Assembly: GCA_024709365.1 (NCBI GenBank)
Contig: JANJWV010000118.1
Coordinates: 1 to 56,672, forward strand
Direction of reading: 5' to 3'
Length of the DNA stretch: 56,672 nucleotides
Source: Desulfomicrobium sp.
GTDB lineage: Bacteria; Desulfobacterota; Desulfovibrionia; Desulfovibrionales; Desulfomicrobiaceae
The notes below the pieces were generated by a model. It had not been told where the DNA came from and made no database searches. It worked only from the letters and a program-made list of their open reading frames with translations. Positions 7,888 through 16,899 of this stretch are shown here, piece by piece. The position numbers were made by a program, and so were the translations under genes. Each line of letters opens with the position of its first letter. Within the stretch, counting starts at the first letter, position 1.

Positions 7888-8601
7888 TCACTCCTCCTTG
7901 AGGAGCTGGTACCCGCGGCCGCGCAGCGTCTGGATGCGCGGGCGTCCGTCGGGGCCGGGTCCGAGCTTGTGGCGGATGCTGGACAGATGCACGTCCAGGC
8001 TGCGGTCGTAGCGGGTCACGGGACGGCCGAGGCCCTCGGCGTAGAGGGCCTCCCGGCTGACGGGCTGTCCCGCCCGACGGGCCAGTATTTCGAGGATGGA
8101 GAACTCGGCGCCTGTCAGCGCCAGGGACGTGCCGTTCATTTCGGCCAAGCGCTTGGCGGGCCAGAGGCGAAGGTCGCCGCATGCCAGGACGTCCCGGGGC
8201 TCGTCGCCGGGCGGGGCGGTCCGGCGCAGGATGGCACGAATGCGGGCCACGAGCTCGCGCGGGGTGCAGGGCTTGGGCACGTAGTCGTCGGCGCCCAGTT
8301 CCAGGCCGAGGATGCGGTCGTCGTCGTCGCCCATGGCCGTGAGCATGAGCACGGGCACCATGCTGCGGGCCCTGATGCGGCGCAGAACCTCTGTGCCCGA
8401 CATCCCCGGCATCATGACGTCGAGGATGACGAGGTCGAACCCGCCGCCCAGGGCCATGAGCACGCCCGCCTCGCCGTTGTGCACGCAGCGCAGGGCCATA
8501 CCTTCCATGGCGCAGTACTCCTGCAGCAGGCGGCACAGTTCGCGGTCGTCGTCGACCATGAGGATGCAGGGTTCCGTCGGGTGGGGGGCGTGGCGCGTCA
8601 T
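7888..8601 (-). CDS. CpxR-like OmpR-family response regulator
   Basis: A 237-residue regulator with an N-terminal receiver domain (acidic DDD at 17-19, phosphorylated Asp61, Lys110) and a C-terminal winged helix containing SLDVHLSSIRHKL and ending TLRGRGYQLL. LGLELGADDYVPKP and LVARIRAILRR closely follow CpxR of enterobacteria. I chose the ATG at 8601 because AAGGA lies at the right distance; an upstream ATG at 8649 would add 16 residues. A perfect CpxR-type box at 8658-8672 suggests the operon controls itself. Confidence 0.9.
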   Translation of the reverse strand: MTRHAPHPTEPCILMVDDDRELCRLLQEYCAMEGMALRCVHNGEAGVLMALGGGFDLVILDVMMPGMSGTEVLRRIRARSMVPVLMLTAMGDDDDRILGLELGADDYVPKPCTPRELVARIRAILRRTAPPGDEPRDVLACGDLRLWPAKRLAEMNGTSLALTGAEFSILEILARRAGQPVSREALYAEGLGRPVTRYDRSLDVHLSSIRHKLGPGPDGRPRIQTLRGRGYQLLKEE

Positions 8602-8657
8602 GCTCATCCTTATGCGGAAAAATAGTCGCGGTGCACCCCGGACGGGCATGGGCGGGA

Positions 8658-8672
8658 GTAAAAAAATGTAAA
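8658..8672. promoter_or_regulatory. Putative CpxR box
   Basis: GTAAA-N5-GTAAA is present without mismatch, 57-71 bases upstream of the chosen start of the CpxR-like regulator. This is exactly the published enterobacterial CpxR recognition pattern. Placement directly upstream of the regulator fits autoregulation. No second copy was noticed elsewhere in the window. Confidence 0.65.
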
Positions 8673-8742
8673 GTCCGCGCGTCGGCTTCGGGGCTCAGCC
8701 GCACGGCCGGACCCGGCCGGGATGCATGCCGAGCAGGCTACG

Positions 8743-8777
8743 CGGCCGCGGCGGCGCTGTCGAGGCCGCCGCGGCCG
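8743..8777. terminator. Perfect 13-bp GC hairpin after ppsA
   Basis: An inverted repeat with arms 8743-8755 and 8765-8777 (13 of 13 pairs, 9-base loop), made almost entirely of G and C, sits 8 bases past the ppsA stop. No T-run follows on the ppsA strand, so it is not a standard intrinsic terminator. It may block 3' exonucleases or act together with Rho. Confidence 0.5.
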
Positions 8778-8784
8778 TTGCGTG

Positions 8785-11196
8785 TCAGGAGATGCCCAGC
8801 CGTTTTTCCAGTTCGGCCACGATGAGGGTCGTCTTGATGACCGTGTCCGGGTTCAGGGACATGGAGCCGATGCCGCACTCGACCACGAACTCGGCGAACT
8901 CCGGGTAGTCGCTGGGCGCCTGGCCGCAGATGCCGATGTACTTGCCCTTTTTCACCGCCACTTCGATGACCTGCCGCACGAACTTCTTCACGGCCGGGTT
9001 GCGCTCGTCGTAGACGTGGGCCACCAGGGACGAGTCGCGGTCCACGCCCAGGATGAGCTGGGTCAGGTCGTTGGTGCCGATGGAGAAGCCGTCGAAGACC
9101 TCCAGGAACTCCTCGGCCAGGATGACGTTGGACGGGATCTCGCACATGCCGATGACCTTGAGGCCGTTCTCGCCCTGGCGCAGCCCGTACCCGGCCATGG
9201 TCTCGATGACCTTCTTCGCCTCTTCCACGGTGCGCGGGAAGGGGATCATGATCTCGACGTTGGTCAGCCCCATGTCCTCGCGGATCTTCTTCATGGCCCG
9301 GCATTCCAGGCCGAAGGCCTCCCTGTACCCTTCCGAATAGTAGCGCGACGCCCCGCGCCAGCCGATCATGGGGTTCTCCTCGCTCGGCTCGAAGAGCTTG
9401 CCGCCGATGAGGTTGGCGTACTCGTTGGACTTGAAGTCCGACAGGCGCACGATGACCGGCTTGGGGTGGAAGGCCGCGGCGAGCATGCCGACGCCCTCGG
9501 CCAGCTTGTCCACGAAGTATTCGGCCTTGTCCGCGTAGCCCGAGGTCATGTCGGCGATGGCGCGCTTCAATATCTCGTCCGGCAGAGTCTCGTAGTTCAG
9601 GAGGGCCAGAGGGTGGATCTTGATGTAGGAGTTGATGATGAACTCCTCGCGCGCCAGACCCACACCCTCGTTGGGGATGAAGCTCTTCTCGAAGGCCTGC
9701 TCGGGGCTCGCGAGGTTCATCATGATCTTGGTCCTGGGCTTGGGCAGGGCGTCCAGGTTCGTCTCCTGCACCTCGAAGGGCAAAAGGCCCCGGTAGACCG
9801 TGCCCACGGACCCTTCGGAGCAGTCCACGGTCACGTTCTCGCCCTGGTTCAGGCGCGTGGTGGCGTTGCCCGTGCCGACGATGCAGGGGATGCCCAGCTC
9901 CCGGCTGACGATGGCCGCGTGGCAGGTCCGGCCGCCGCGGTTGGTGACGATGGCCGAGGCGATCTTCATGATGGGTTCCCAGTCCGGGTCCGTCATGTCC
10001 GTGACCAGGACCTCGCCCTTGCGGAAGGCGTGGATCATGCTCGCCGACTTGATGACCTGCACCGGTCCCTGGCCGATGAGCTCGCCCACGGACTGCCCCT
10101 GCGCCAGGACCTCGCCCTTTTCCTGCAGCACGTATTTCTTCAGGGTGGCCCGGTCCTTGAGGGAATGCACGGTCTCGGGCCGGGCCTGGACGATGAACAG
10201 CTCGCCCGTCTGGCCGTCCTTGGCCCACTCGATGTCCATGGGCGTGAACTGGCCGCGGATGGCGCTGTAGTGCTCCTCGATGGTGCAGGCCATGCGGGCC
10301 AGGGCCACGACCTCGTCGTCGGACAGGACCAGGCGGCGGCGGTCCTCCTCGGGCACGGCCACGTTCTTGGTCGGGGCCTTGGCGTCGGTGGTGTAGATCA
10401 TCTTGATGGCCTTGCCGCCCACGCGCTTCATGATGATGGGCTTGAAACCCTGCTTCAGCGTCGGCTTGAAGACGTACCACTCATCCGGGTTGACGGCGCC
10501 CTGGACCACGTTCTCGCCCAGGCCCCAGGCGCCGGTCAGGAACACGGCGTCGCGGAAGCCCGTCTCGGTGTCGATGGAGAACATGACGCCGCTGGCCGAG
10601 AGGTCCGAGCGGACCATCTTCTGTACGGCGATGGACAGGGCGATGGAGAAATGGTCGAAGCCCTTGTCCTGGCGGTAGGAGATGGCGCGGTTGGTGAAGA
10701 GGGAGGCGAAGCAGCGCTGGCAGGCGTCCAGGAGGTCCTCCACGCCGCGGATGTTGAGGTACGTTTCCTGCTGGCCGGCGAAGCTCGCGTCGGGCAGGTC
10801 CTTGGCCGTGGCCGAGGACCTCACGGCCACGTCCACTCCCTGGCCGTACTGCTCTTCCAGCTTGCGGTAGGCCTCGGCGATGGCGCCCTGCAGGTCGGCC
10901 GGGAACTCCAGGCCGCGGATGAGGGAGCGGATGCGGCTGCCCCTCTCCATCAGGTTGTCCATGTCGTGGGTGTCGAGGCCCTGCAGGATGCCCCTGATCC
11001 TGTCCATGGCCCCGGAGCTGTCCAGCAGGTGCCGGTACCCCCTGGCCGTGACGGCGAAGCCGCCGGGCACGGGCACGCCCTTGGCCGTCAGGTTGCGGTA
11101 CATCTCGCCCAGGCTCGCGTTCTTGCCGCCCACCAGCGGCACATCCTCGATGCCGATCTCGTCGAACCAGAGAACGAAGGCTTGTTGTTTGTCCAC
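8785..11196 (-). CDS. ppsA: Phosphoenolpyruvate synthase
   Basis: This enzyme makes PEP from pyruvate, ATP and water, an entry into gluconeogenesis for growth on lactate or pyruvate. The order is as expected: N-terminal ATP-binding domain (LVGGKNASLGEM, VAVRSSATAEDL-like segment), the swivelling His domain with catalytic His426 in GGRTCHAAIVSREL, and the C-terminal PEP/pyruvate-binding barrel (SIGTNDLTQL, GICGQAPSD). About 803 residues, normal for the family. The start is taken as GTG at 11196, six bases after AAGGAGG; the ATG at 11202 directly touches that site. Expressed as a single gene. Confidence 0.93.
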   Translation of the reverse strand: MDKQQAFVLWFDEIGIEDVPLVGGKNASLGEMYRNLTAKGVPVPGGFAVTARGYRHLLDSSGAMDRIRGILQGLDTHDMDNLMERGSRIRSLIRGLEFPADLQGAIAEAYRKLEEQYGQGVDVAVRSSATAKDLPDASFAGQQETYLNIRGVEDLLDACQRCFASLFTNRAISYRQDKGFDHFSIALSIAVQKMVRSDLSASGVMFSIDTETGFRDAVFLTGAWGLGENVVQGAVNPDEWYVFKPTLKQGFKPIIMKRVGGKAIKMIYTTDAKAPTKNVAVPEEDRRRLVLSDDEVVALARMACTIEEHYSAIRGQFTPMDIEWAKDGQTGELFIVQARPETVHSLKDRATLKKYVLQEKGEVLAQGQSVGELIGQGPVQVIKSASMIHAFRKGEVLVTDMTDPDWEPIMKIASAIVTNRGGRTCHAAIVSRELGIPCIVGTGNATTRLNQGENVTVDCSEGSVGTVYRGLLPFEVQETNLDALPKPRTKIMMNLASPEQAFEKSFIPNEGVGLAREEFIINSYIKIHPLALLNYETLPDEILKRAIADMTSGYADKAEYFVDKLAEGVGMLAAAFHPKPVIVRLSDFKSNEYANLIGGKLFEPSEENPMIGWRGASRYYSEGYREAFGLECRAMKKIREDMGLTNVEIMIPFPRTVEEAKKVIETMAGYGLRQGENGLKVIGMCEIPSNVILAEEFLEVFDGFSIGTNDLTQLILGVDRDSSLVAHVYDERNPAVKKFVRQVIEVAVKKGKYIGICGQAPSDYPEFAEFVVECGIGSMSLNPDTVIKTTLIVAELEKRLGIS

Positions 11197-11508
11197 GGGC
11201 ATCCTCCTTGGGGTGCGAATCAGACTGTGGTTTTTCGGTTCATTCATGCCAGTCCGCGGTGATTTGCGCAACTCGGCGTGGAGCTTGTGGGAAAACTTTC
11301 TGACCGATTTGGTCGGGAAACGCTGCGATCGGGCGCGTCGTCAAGTTGTAACAAACTGATCCTGTTGAAAAAATGCACAAATCTTCGTTTTGTTACAGGC
11401 GTGTTTCAGAATCGTAAAAAATCTTTTCTTACCGGCAGAGATACTCTACAGGAATTCGGATTTCGGTTCGCTGTCATACGAATGTAACACAAGGATCACG
11501 GATACCAC
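11197..11508. other. Divergent regulatory region, ppsA / Na-Pi cotransporter
   Basis: About 310 bases, AT-rich from 11340 onward, between two divergent genes. It contains the heptamer TGTAACA at 11347-11353 and 11483-11489 and its reverse complement at 11391-11397. The last copy lies within a Pho-box-like direct repeat, CTGTCAT-4-ATGTAAC, at 11471-11488, just ahead of the transporter ribosome site. No RNA gene was seen. Confidence 0.5.
11471..11488 (+). promoter_or_regulatory. Possible Pho box upstream of phosphate transporter
   Basis: CTGTCAT is identical to the E. coli PHO-box half-site. After four bases comes ATGTAAC, with 5 of 7 matches to the second half-site variants. The context, just upstream of a Na/Pi cotransporter gene, fits PhoB control. 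However, it lies only 21 bases before the start codon, so it would be unusually close to the transcription start. Confidence 0.35.
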
Positions 11509-13182
11509 ATGTTTGATGTATTGATTCAGACCCTTGGCGGCCTCGGCATTTTCATCCTGGGCATGAAGTTCATGACCGAAGGCCTGCAGATGGCCGCGGG
11601 CAACAGGATCCGCAACGTTCTCAAGGCCGTCTCCAACAACCGGGTCGTCGGGTTCATCACGGGCGCGGGCGTCACGGCCCTGGTCCAGTCGTCTTCGGCC
11701 ACCACGGTCATGCTCATCAGCTTCGTCTCGGCCGGCCTGATGAGCCTGAACCAGGCCGTGGGCGTCATGCTCGGGTGCAACGTCGGCACGACCATGACCG
11801 CCCAGCTCATCGCCTTCAAGCTGTCGAGCCTGGCGCTGCCGGCCATCACCATCGGCGTCCCCCTCAAGTATTTTGCCCCGCGCAAGAAGTACCGCTACCT
11901 CGGCGAAGTCATCCTCGGCTTCGGTCTGCTCTTCTTCGGCATGACGGTCATGGGCGACGGGCTGCGGCCCCTGCGGTCCGACCCCGAATTCATCGCCTTT
12001 TTCACCAAGTTCGACGCATCGAGCATGGGCGGCGTGCTCCTGTGCGTGGCCACGGGCTGCCTCCTGACCATGATCCTGCAGTCCTCGTCGGCCACGGTGG
12101 GTCTGACCATGACCCTGGCCACGCAGGGGCTCCTCGACTTTCCCTCGGCCATGGCCCTGGTGCTGGGCGAGAACATCGGCACGACCATCACCGCCGAACT
12201 GGCGACCATAGGATCGAGCTGCAGCGACTCCCACCGGGCGGCCAGGTCCAACACCATGTTCAACGTGCTCGGCGTGTGCATCATGCTGGCCATCTTCCCG
12301 TATTTCCTGCAGGGCATAGAGTGGGTGAGCATGAACGTCACGGGCGCGCAGCCGTGGGACACGCAGGTCGGCGGCGAATACCCCTACGTCGGCCGTTTCC
12401 TGGCCAACGGCCATACCCTCTTCAACCTGACCAACGCCCTGGTCTTCCTGGTCTTCCTCCCGGCCCTCATCCGCGTCGGCACCTGGTGCTCCCCCAAGGA
12501 CAAGACCGAGGGCGACGACCTGTTCCGGCTGCCGGTCTTCGACCAGCACGTCGAGGACAACCCCGTGGCCGCCCTGGCGCAGGTCCGCGGCGAGATCCAC
12601 CGCATGTCGCAGACGGTCCACGCGGCCTACTCCAACGCCCTGGAAGGCCTCGAAAAACGGGACCACCGCACCGTGCGCCTGCGGCAGCGCTACGAATCGC
12701 ACATCAACGACGCGCACAAGGCCGTCTCGACCTTCCTGGCCAAGACCATGCAGGGCGAGCTCAACGAGGAAACCTCCAACGACATCGCGGAGCAGATGCG
12801 CATCGTCAACAACCTCGAACGCATCGGCGACGCGGTGGAGGCGCTGGGCCTTTTGTGCGAGGACATCGTCGACAAGGAGCTCAAGTTCAGCGAGAACGCC
12901 ATGGGCGATCTCTTCGTCATCTCCGCCAGGGTCGACGAGTTCCTGAAGATGGTTTCCGAAGCCCTGATCAAGCAGCCGGAGCAGTTGATGGACAAGGCCG
13001 AGCAGCTTGAGCGGACCATCGACTCCATGCGCGAGACCATGCGCGACGCCCACATCGAGCGCCTGAAGATCGGCAAGTGCGGCATCGAGGGTGGTCTGGC
13101 CTTCATCAACCTGCTGGCCAGGCTGGAGAAGATCGGCGACTACTGCTACTCCATCTCCCGAACCCTGGACAGCGAACGCTGA
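11509..13182 (+). CDS. Na+/phosphate cotransporter with PhoU-like tail
   Basis: A 557-residue protein of the NptA/YjbB (PF02690) type. Two inverted-topology repeats each carry the signature QSSSAT (at 60-65 and 191-196) within many membrane segments over residues 1-330. The C-terminal ~200 residues are soluble and PhoU-like, with NNLERIGDAVE and LARLEKIGDYCYSI. Such proteins move phosphate with Na+, often as low-affinity import or efflux. AAGGA precedes the ATG by 13 bases. It is a single gene closed by a hairpin. Confidence 0.9.
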   Translation: MFDVLIQTLGGLGIFILGMKFMTEGLQMAAGNRIRNVLKAVSNNRVVGFITGAGVTALVQSSSATTVMLISFVSAGLMSLNQAVGVMLGCNVGTTMTAQLIAFKLSSLALPAITIGVPLKYFAPRKKYRYLGEVILGFGLLFFGMTVMGDGLRPLRSDPEFIAFFTKFDASSMGGVLLCVATGCLLTMILQSSSATVGLTMTLATQGLLDFPSAMALVLGENIGTTITAELATIGSSCSDSHRAARSNTMFNVLGVCIMLAIFPYFLQGIEWVSMNVTGAQPWDTQVGGEYPYVGRFLANGHTLFNLTNALVFLVFLPALIRVGTWCSPKDKTEGDDLFRLPVFDQHVEDNPVAALAQVRGEIHRMSQTVHAAYSNALEGLEKRDHRTVRLRQRYESHINDAHKAVSTFLAKTMQGELNEETSNDIAEQMRIVNNLERIGDAVEALGLLCEDIVDKELKFSENAMGDLFVISARVDEFLKMVSEALIKQPEQLMDKAEQLERTIDSMRETMRDAHIERLKIGKCGIEGGLAFINLLARLEKIGDYCYSISRTLDSER

Positions 13183-13196
13183 CCCCTTCTGCCGGA

Positions 13197-13226
13197 CATT
13201 CCCGCACGCCCTGTCGTGCGGGAATG
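13197..13226 (+). terminator. Hairpin after Na/Pi cotransporter
   Basis: A perfect 12-bp stem (arms 13197-13208 and 13215-13226, six-base loop) begins 15 bases past the stop. The following TCTTGC gives only a weak T-tract, so termination may be partial. Confidence 0.6.
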
Positions 13227-13316
13227 TCTTGCACCATCGCCTTCCGACCGCTATCCTTTCGGCAAACGGGCTCGCCGTCCCGGCTCGCCCCCGTGTCCAT
13301 GTCCGCCGGAGGGTCA

Positions 13317-15290
13317 ATGCGCTTCCCCGCCTTCACCTCCATTCGAGCAAGCCTCATCTGCCTGGTGCTGGTCGCCATCCTGCCGGCGCTGTGCATCATG
13401 CTGTTCACCGGCTACTCCCTGCGCGAGAACACCATCCAAAGCGCCCAGAGCTCGGTTCTGAGGCAGATCCAGACCATGGCCACGCATCACGAGCAGGTCG
13501 TGGCCAACGCGCGTCTCATGCTGGCGACCCTGGCCCGTGCGCGCGAGGTGCAGCAGTTCGACCCGCCGGACTCCCAGATCCTGCTCGAGGAAATGCTCGC
13601 GGCCAACCCGGCCTACGTGGCCCTGGCCCTGTCCGACGCAACGGGTAGGATCGTGGCCGTGTCCCCGGTTGAATCCTTCGCCAGCATCGAAAGCGAGCCG
13701 TACTTCGTGCAGGCCATGCAGACGGGACGGTTTGCCATGGGGCATTACCGCCTCCTGGAGAAGACCAGGCATGTGCTCATGGAGTTCGCCCAGCCCGTCA
13801 TCGATCGCGACGGCACGACACGTGGCGTCCTGGTGGCCTCCTTCGACCTGAGCTACTTCGGTCAGATATTCGTCGACTTCCATCTGCCGGAGGGTTCGGT
13901 CTTCACCCTGACGGACCATGACGGACTGCGCCTGACACGGTTCCCGGAAACCGAGAAGTACACATGGGTGAACGACCTCCCGCGCATGGTCGAACGCATG
14001 TCCGGCCAGGAGGAGGAAGGGACCTTCCTGGAGCGGGGGGTGGACGGAGTACGGCGGCTCTACGGCTTCAAGCGCCTGAATTTTCCGGATACCCCGCTGC
14101 AGGGCCTCATGATCCGCCTCGGGCAGCCCGAAAGCCAGGCCTTGTCCGCGGCCAGGCGGGCGGTGGTCTGGAATTTCATTTCCCTGGCCCTGGCCGCGGC
14201 GCTGGCCCTGTCGGCGGCCTGGTTCGTGGGTGAACACACGATTCTGCGACGTCTGGAACGACTCATGGCGGCCACGGACCGTCTGGGCACCGGTGATTTG
14301 AGCACCCGCACGGGCCTCGATCACGCCGACGGCGAACTCGGGCAGCTGGCCGCGGCCTTCGACCGCATGGCCGCGAGCCTCGAAGTCCACGACCACGACC
14401 GGAGGCGGGCCGAGGAGGAGTGCTGCCTCCTGAACACGGAGCTGGAGGAGCGCGTCTTCACGAGGACGGCGGAACTGGCCAGGGCCAACGCGGACCTGCA
14501 GTCCGCCCTGGAGAACCTGCGCCAGGCCCAGAGCCAGCTGGTCATGTCCGAAAAGCTGGCGGCCCTCGGCGGGCTGGTGGCGGGCGTGGCCCACGAGATC
14601 AACACCCCCGTGGGCGTGGCCCTGTCCGCCACGTCGACCATGGCCGAGAAGAACCGCGTCCTGGCCGATCTTTTCGCCCGCGGAGAGATGAAGCGCTCGG
14701 ACCTCTCTGAATACCTCGATTCCGCCCGGGAAGGCCTGGAGATGGGCCTGCTCAACCTGAACCGCGCTTCGGACCTGATCCGCAGCTTCAAGATGGTGGC
14801 AGCGGACCAGATTTCCGAGAACCGCAGGAGCTTCAATGTGCGGGAATATGTCGGTCAGGTGCTCCTGAGCCTGCGGCCCAAGCTGAAGAAGACGAGCCAC
14901 ACGGTCGAGGTGGTCTGCGACGAGGATCTGGTCGTCGAGAGCTACCCCGGCGCGTTCTCGCACATCCTGACCAACTTCATCGTCAACACGCTGACCCACG
15001 CCTACGACGAGGGGCAGGCGGGGCACATCCGCATCGAGATCGCGCGAAGCGACGGCGTTCTCAACTTGACCTATTCCGACGACGGGCGGGGAATGCCGCC
15101 CGATGTGCAGGACAAGATTTTCGAACCGTTCTTCACCACGGCGCGGGCCAAGGGCTCCACGGGGCTGGGCCTGCACATCGTCTTCAACACCGTGACCCGC
15201 ACCCTCGGCGGGACCGTCACCTGCTGCAGCGCGCCGGGCCACGGCACGACGTTCCAGGTGCGCGTGCCCGTCGGGCAAGGAGAGGCATGA
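13317..15290 (+). CDS. Sensor histidine kinase with Cache-type periplasmic domain
   Basis: A 657-residue kinase. A membrane segment at about 12-32 precedes a roughly 250-residue periplasmic double-Cache-like domain (VALALSDATGRIVAVS, GVLVASFDLSYFGQIF). A second segment lies near 284-304, then HAMP, a coiled coil, His426 in GVAHEINTPVG, and an ATPase domain with DDGRGMPPDV and STGLGLHIV. The HEINTP form is typical of kinases that sense small organic ligands. The ATG at 13317 follows GGAGG by four bases; upstream frames lack a ribosome site. It overlaps the next gene by ATGA, so the two form a pair. Confidence 0.88.
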   Translation: MRFPAFTSIRASLICLVLVAILPALCIMLFTGYSLRENTIQSAQSSVLRQIQTMATHHEQVVANARLMLATLARAREVQQFDPPDSQILLEEMLAANPAYVALALSDATGRIVAVSPVESFASIESEPYFVQAMQTGRFAMGHYRLLEKTRHVLMEFAQPVIDRDGTTRGVLVASFDLSYFGQIFVDFHLPEGSVFTLTDHDGLRLTRFPETEKYTWVNDLPRMVERMSGQEEEGTFLERGVDGVRRLYGFKRLNFPDTPLQGLMIRLGQPESQALSAARRAVVWNFISLALAAALALSAAWFVGEHTILRRLERLMAATDRLGTGDLSTRTGLDHADGELGQLAAAFDRMAASLEVHDHDRRRAEEECCLLNTELEERVFTRTAELARANADLQSALENLRQAQSQLVMSEKLAALGGLVAGVAHEINTPVGVALSATSTMAEKNRVLADLFARGEMKRSDLSEYLDSAREGLEMGLLNLNRASDLIRSFKMVAADQISENRRSFNVREYVGQVLLSLRPKLKKTSHTVEVVCDEDLVVESYPGAFSHILTNFIVNTLTHAYDEGQAGHIRIEIARSDGVLNLTYSDDGRGMPPDVQDKIFEPFFTTARAKGSTGLGLHIVFNTVTRTLGGTVTCCSAPGHGTTFQVRVPVGQGEA

Positions 15291-16891
15291 CCGACAACGA
15301 CGAGATCCTGTTCAAGGAAGAGGCGCCGGAACCTGTTTCCGGGCCCGGCGAGGCGCCCTGGAAGATCCTGATCGTGGACGACGAGGCCGACGTCCACAGC
15401 GTCACGGTCTTCATGCTGTCGGGGCAGGAATACCGCGGCCGCACGTTCAGCTTCCTGCACGCCTACAGCGCCGAGGAGGCCAAGGCCGTGCTGCGCGGGC
15501 ACGACGACATCGCCGTCATCCTCCTGGACGTGGTCATGGAGACCGACGACAGCGGTCTGCAACTGGTCCGCCACATCCGCGAGGAACTTCGGAATCTGGC
15601 CGTGCGCATCATCCTGCGCACGGGACAGCCGGGCAAGGCCCCCGCGGCCAAGGTCATCCTCGAGTACGACATCGACGACTACAAGGAGAAGACCGAGCTG
15701 ACCCTGGAAAAGATGCTCGTGACCATTGTCTCGGCCCTGCGCAGCTACAACTTCATCACGACCATCGAGGACAACCGTCAGGGCCTCAAGCGCATCATCG
15801 AGGCCTCCTCGGACATCTTCGAGCGGCAGTCATTGCAGAAGCTCGGCTGCGGCGTGCTGAGCCAGCTGACGGCCATCCTCCAGCTCAGAAAGGACGCCGT
15901 CTACAGCCACTCCTCGGGTCTTGCCGCCTCCGGGATCAAGGGCCGCTCCATCGTTCTGGCGGCCACGGGGGAGTTCTGCGAGTTCGTGGAGCACCCCATC
16001 GAGGACGTGCGGGGGGAGACGGTGCACAGGGCGTTGGCCCGGGCCAGGAGCAGGCCCCACGGCTTCTACTGCGAGGACGGCAAGTGCGCCTGGTATTTCA
16101 AGAGCAGGACCGGTTCGGAAAATTTCCTGTATTTCGAGGTCGGCAGGGCGCTGGACGAGAACGACCACGACCTGCTCGAACTCTTCTTCACCAACGTCTC
16201 CCTGGCCTTCGACAACCTTTTCCTGAACAAGGGCATCGAAGACACCCAGAAGGAGATCATCTTCCACATCGCCGAGACCATGGAGTGCCGCTCCGCCGAG
16301 ACCGGCAGCCACGTGCGCCGCGTGTCGGAGTATGTGCGCCTCATGGCCCTCAAGTACGGCCTGCCCGAAGAGGAGGCGGAGATGCTCAAGATCGCCTCCA
16401 CGGCCCACGACCTGGGCAAGATCGGCATCCCCGACTCCATCCTGAACAAGCCGGGCCCCCTGACGCCCGTGGAGTTCGAGGTCATCAAGAGCCATGTGCA
16501 GCGCGGATACGAGCTCCTGAGCCGTTCGACGAGCCCCATCATCCAGACGGCGGCCCGCATCGTGCTGCTGCATCACGAACGATGGGACGGGATGGGCTAC
16601 CCACAGGGATTGAAGGAGGAGGAGATTCACGTCCACGGGCGGATCGTCGCCGTGGCGGACGTGTTCGACGCCCTGTCCAACAAGCGGGTCTATCACGACG
16701 CGTGGAACTGGGACGAGGTGTTCGAGTATTTCCTGGAGGAGAGCGGCAGGCATTTCGACCCGTGCCTGGTCGACATCCTGCTGGAGAACCGTGAGGAATT
16801 CACGGCCATCTGGGAGCAGTACCACGACGAGTGCGGGGTCTGCTACACGGCCCGAGAAACGGCTCGGGACGGTGCGAACCGCCCCGAATAG
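15287..16891 (+). CDS. Response regulator: REC, DUF3369, HD-GYP
   Basis: A 534-residue protein. The receiver domain (about 26-150) has DDE at 31-33 and phosphorylation site Asp81 in ILLDVVMETD. A central DUF3369-type domain (about 170-300) is followed by an HD-GYP domain with HD at 374-375 (AHDLGKIGIPD) and GYP at 437-439 (GMGYPQG). Phosphorylation by the upstream kinase should control c-di-GMP hydrolysis. Genes share four bases, so the pair is made together. DUF3369 occurs mostly in this arrangement; its ligand is unknown. Confidence 0.92.
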   Translation: MTDNDEILFKEEAPEPVSGPGEAPWKILIVDDEADVHSVTVFMLSGQEYRGRTFSFLHAYSAEEAKAVLRGHDDIAVILLDVVMETDDSGLQLVRHIREELRNLAVRIILRTGQPGKAPAAKVILEYDIDDYKEKTELTLEKMLVTIVSALRSYNFITTIEDNRQGLKRIIEASSDIFERQSLQKLGCGVLSQLTAILQLRKDAVYSHSSGLAASGIKGRSIVLAATGEFCEFVEHPIEDVRGETVHRALARARSRPHGFYCEDGKCAWYFKSRTGSENFLYFEVGRALDENDHDLLELFFTNVSLAFDNLFLNKGIEDTQKEIIFHIAETMECRSAETGSHVRRVSEYVRLMALKYGLPEEEAEMLKIASTAHDLGKIGIPDSILNKPGPLTPVEFEVIKSHVQRGYELLSRSTSPIIQTAARIVLLHHERWDGMGYPQGLKEEEIHVHGRIVAVADVFDALSNKRVYHDAWNWDEVFEYFLEESGRHFDPCLVDILLENREEFTAIWEQYHDECGVCYTARETARDGANRPE

Positions 16892-16899
16892 CCGGGAAG

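Noticed and set aside
8722..11262. 846-codon open frame opposite ppsA
   Set aside because: It is the antisense shadow of a strongly conserved enzyme; its sequence is repetitive His, Ala, Gly and Val with no motif or ribosome site.
11446..13317. Long minus-strand frame opposite the Na/Pi cotransporter
   Set aside because: Shadow of the real gene; it also covers the terminator and has no family features.
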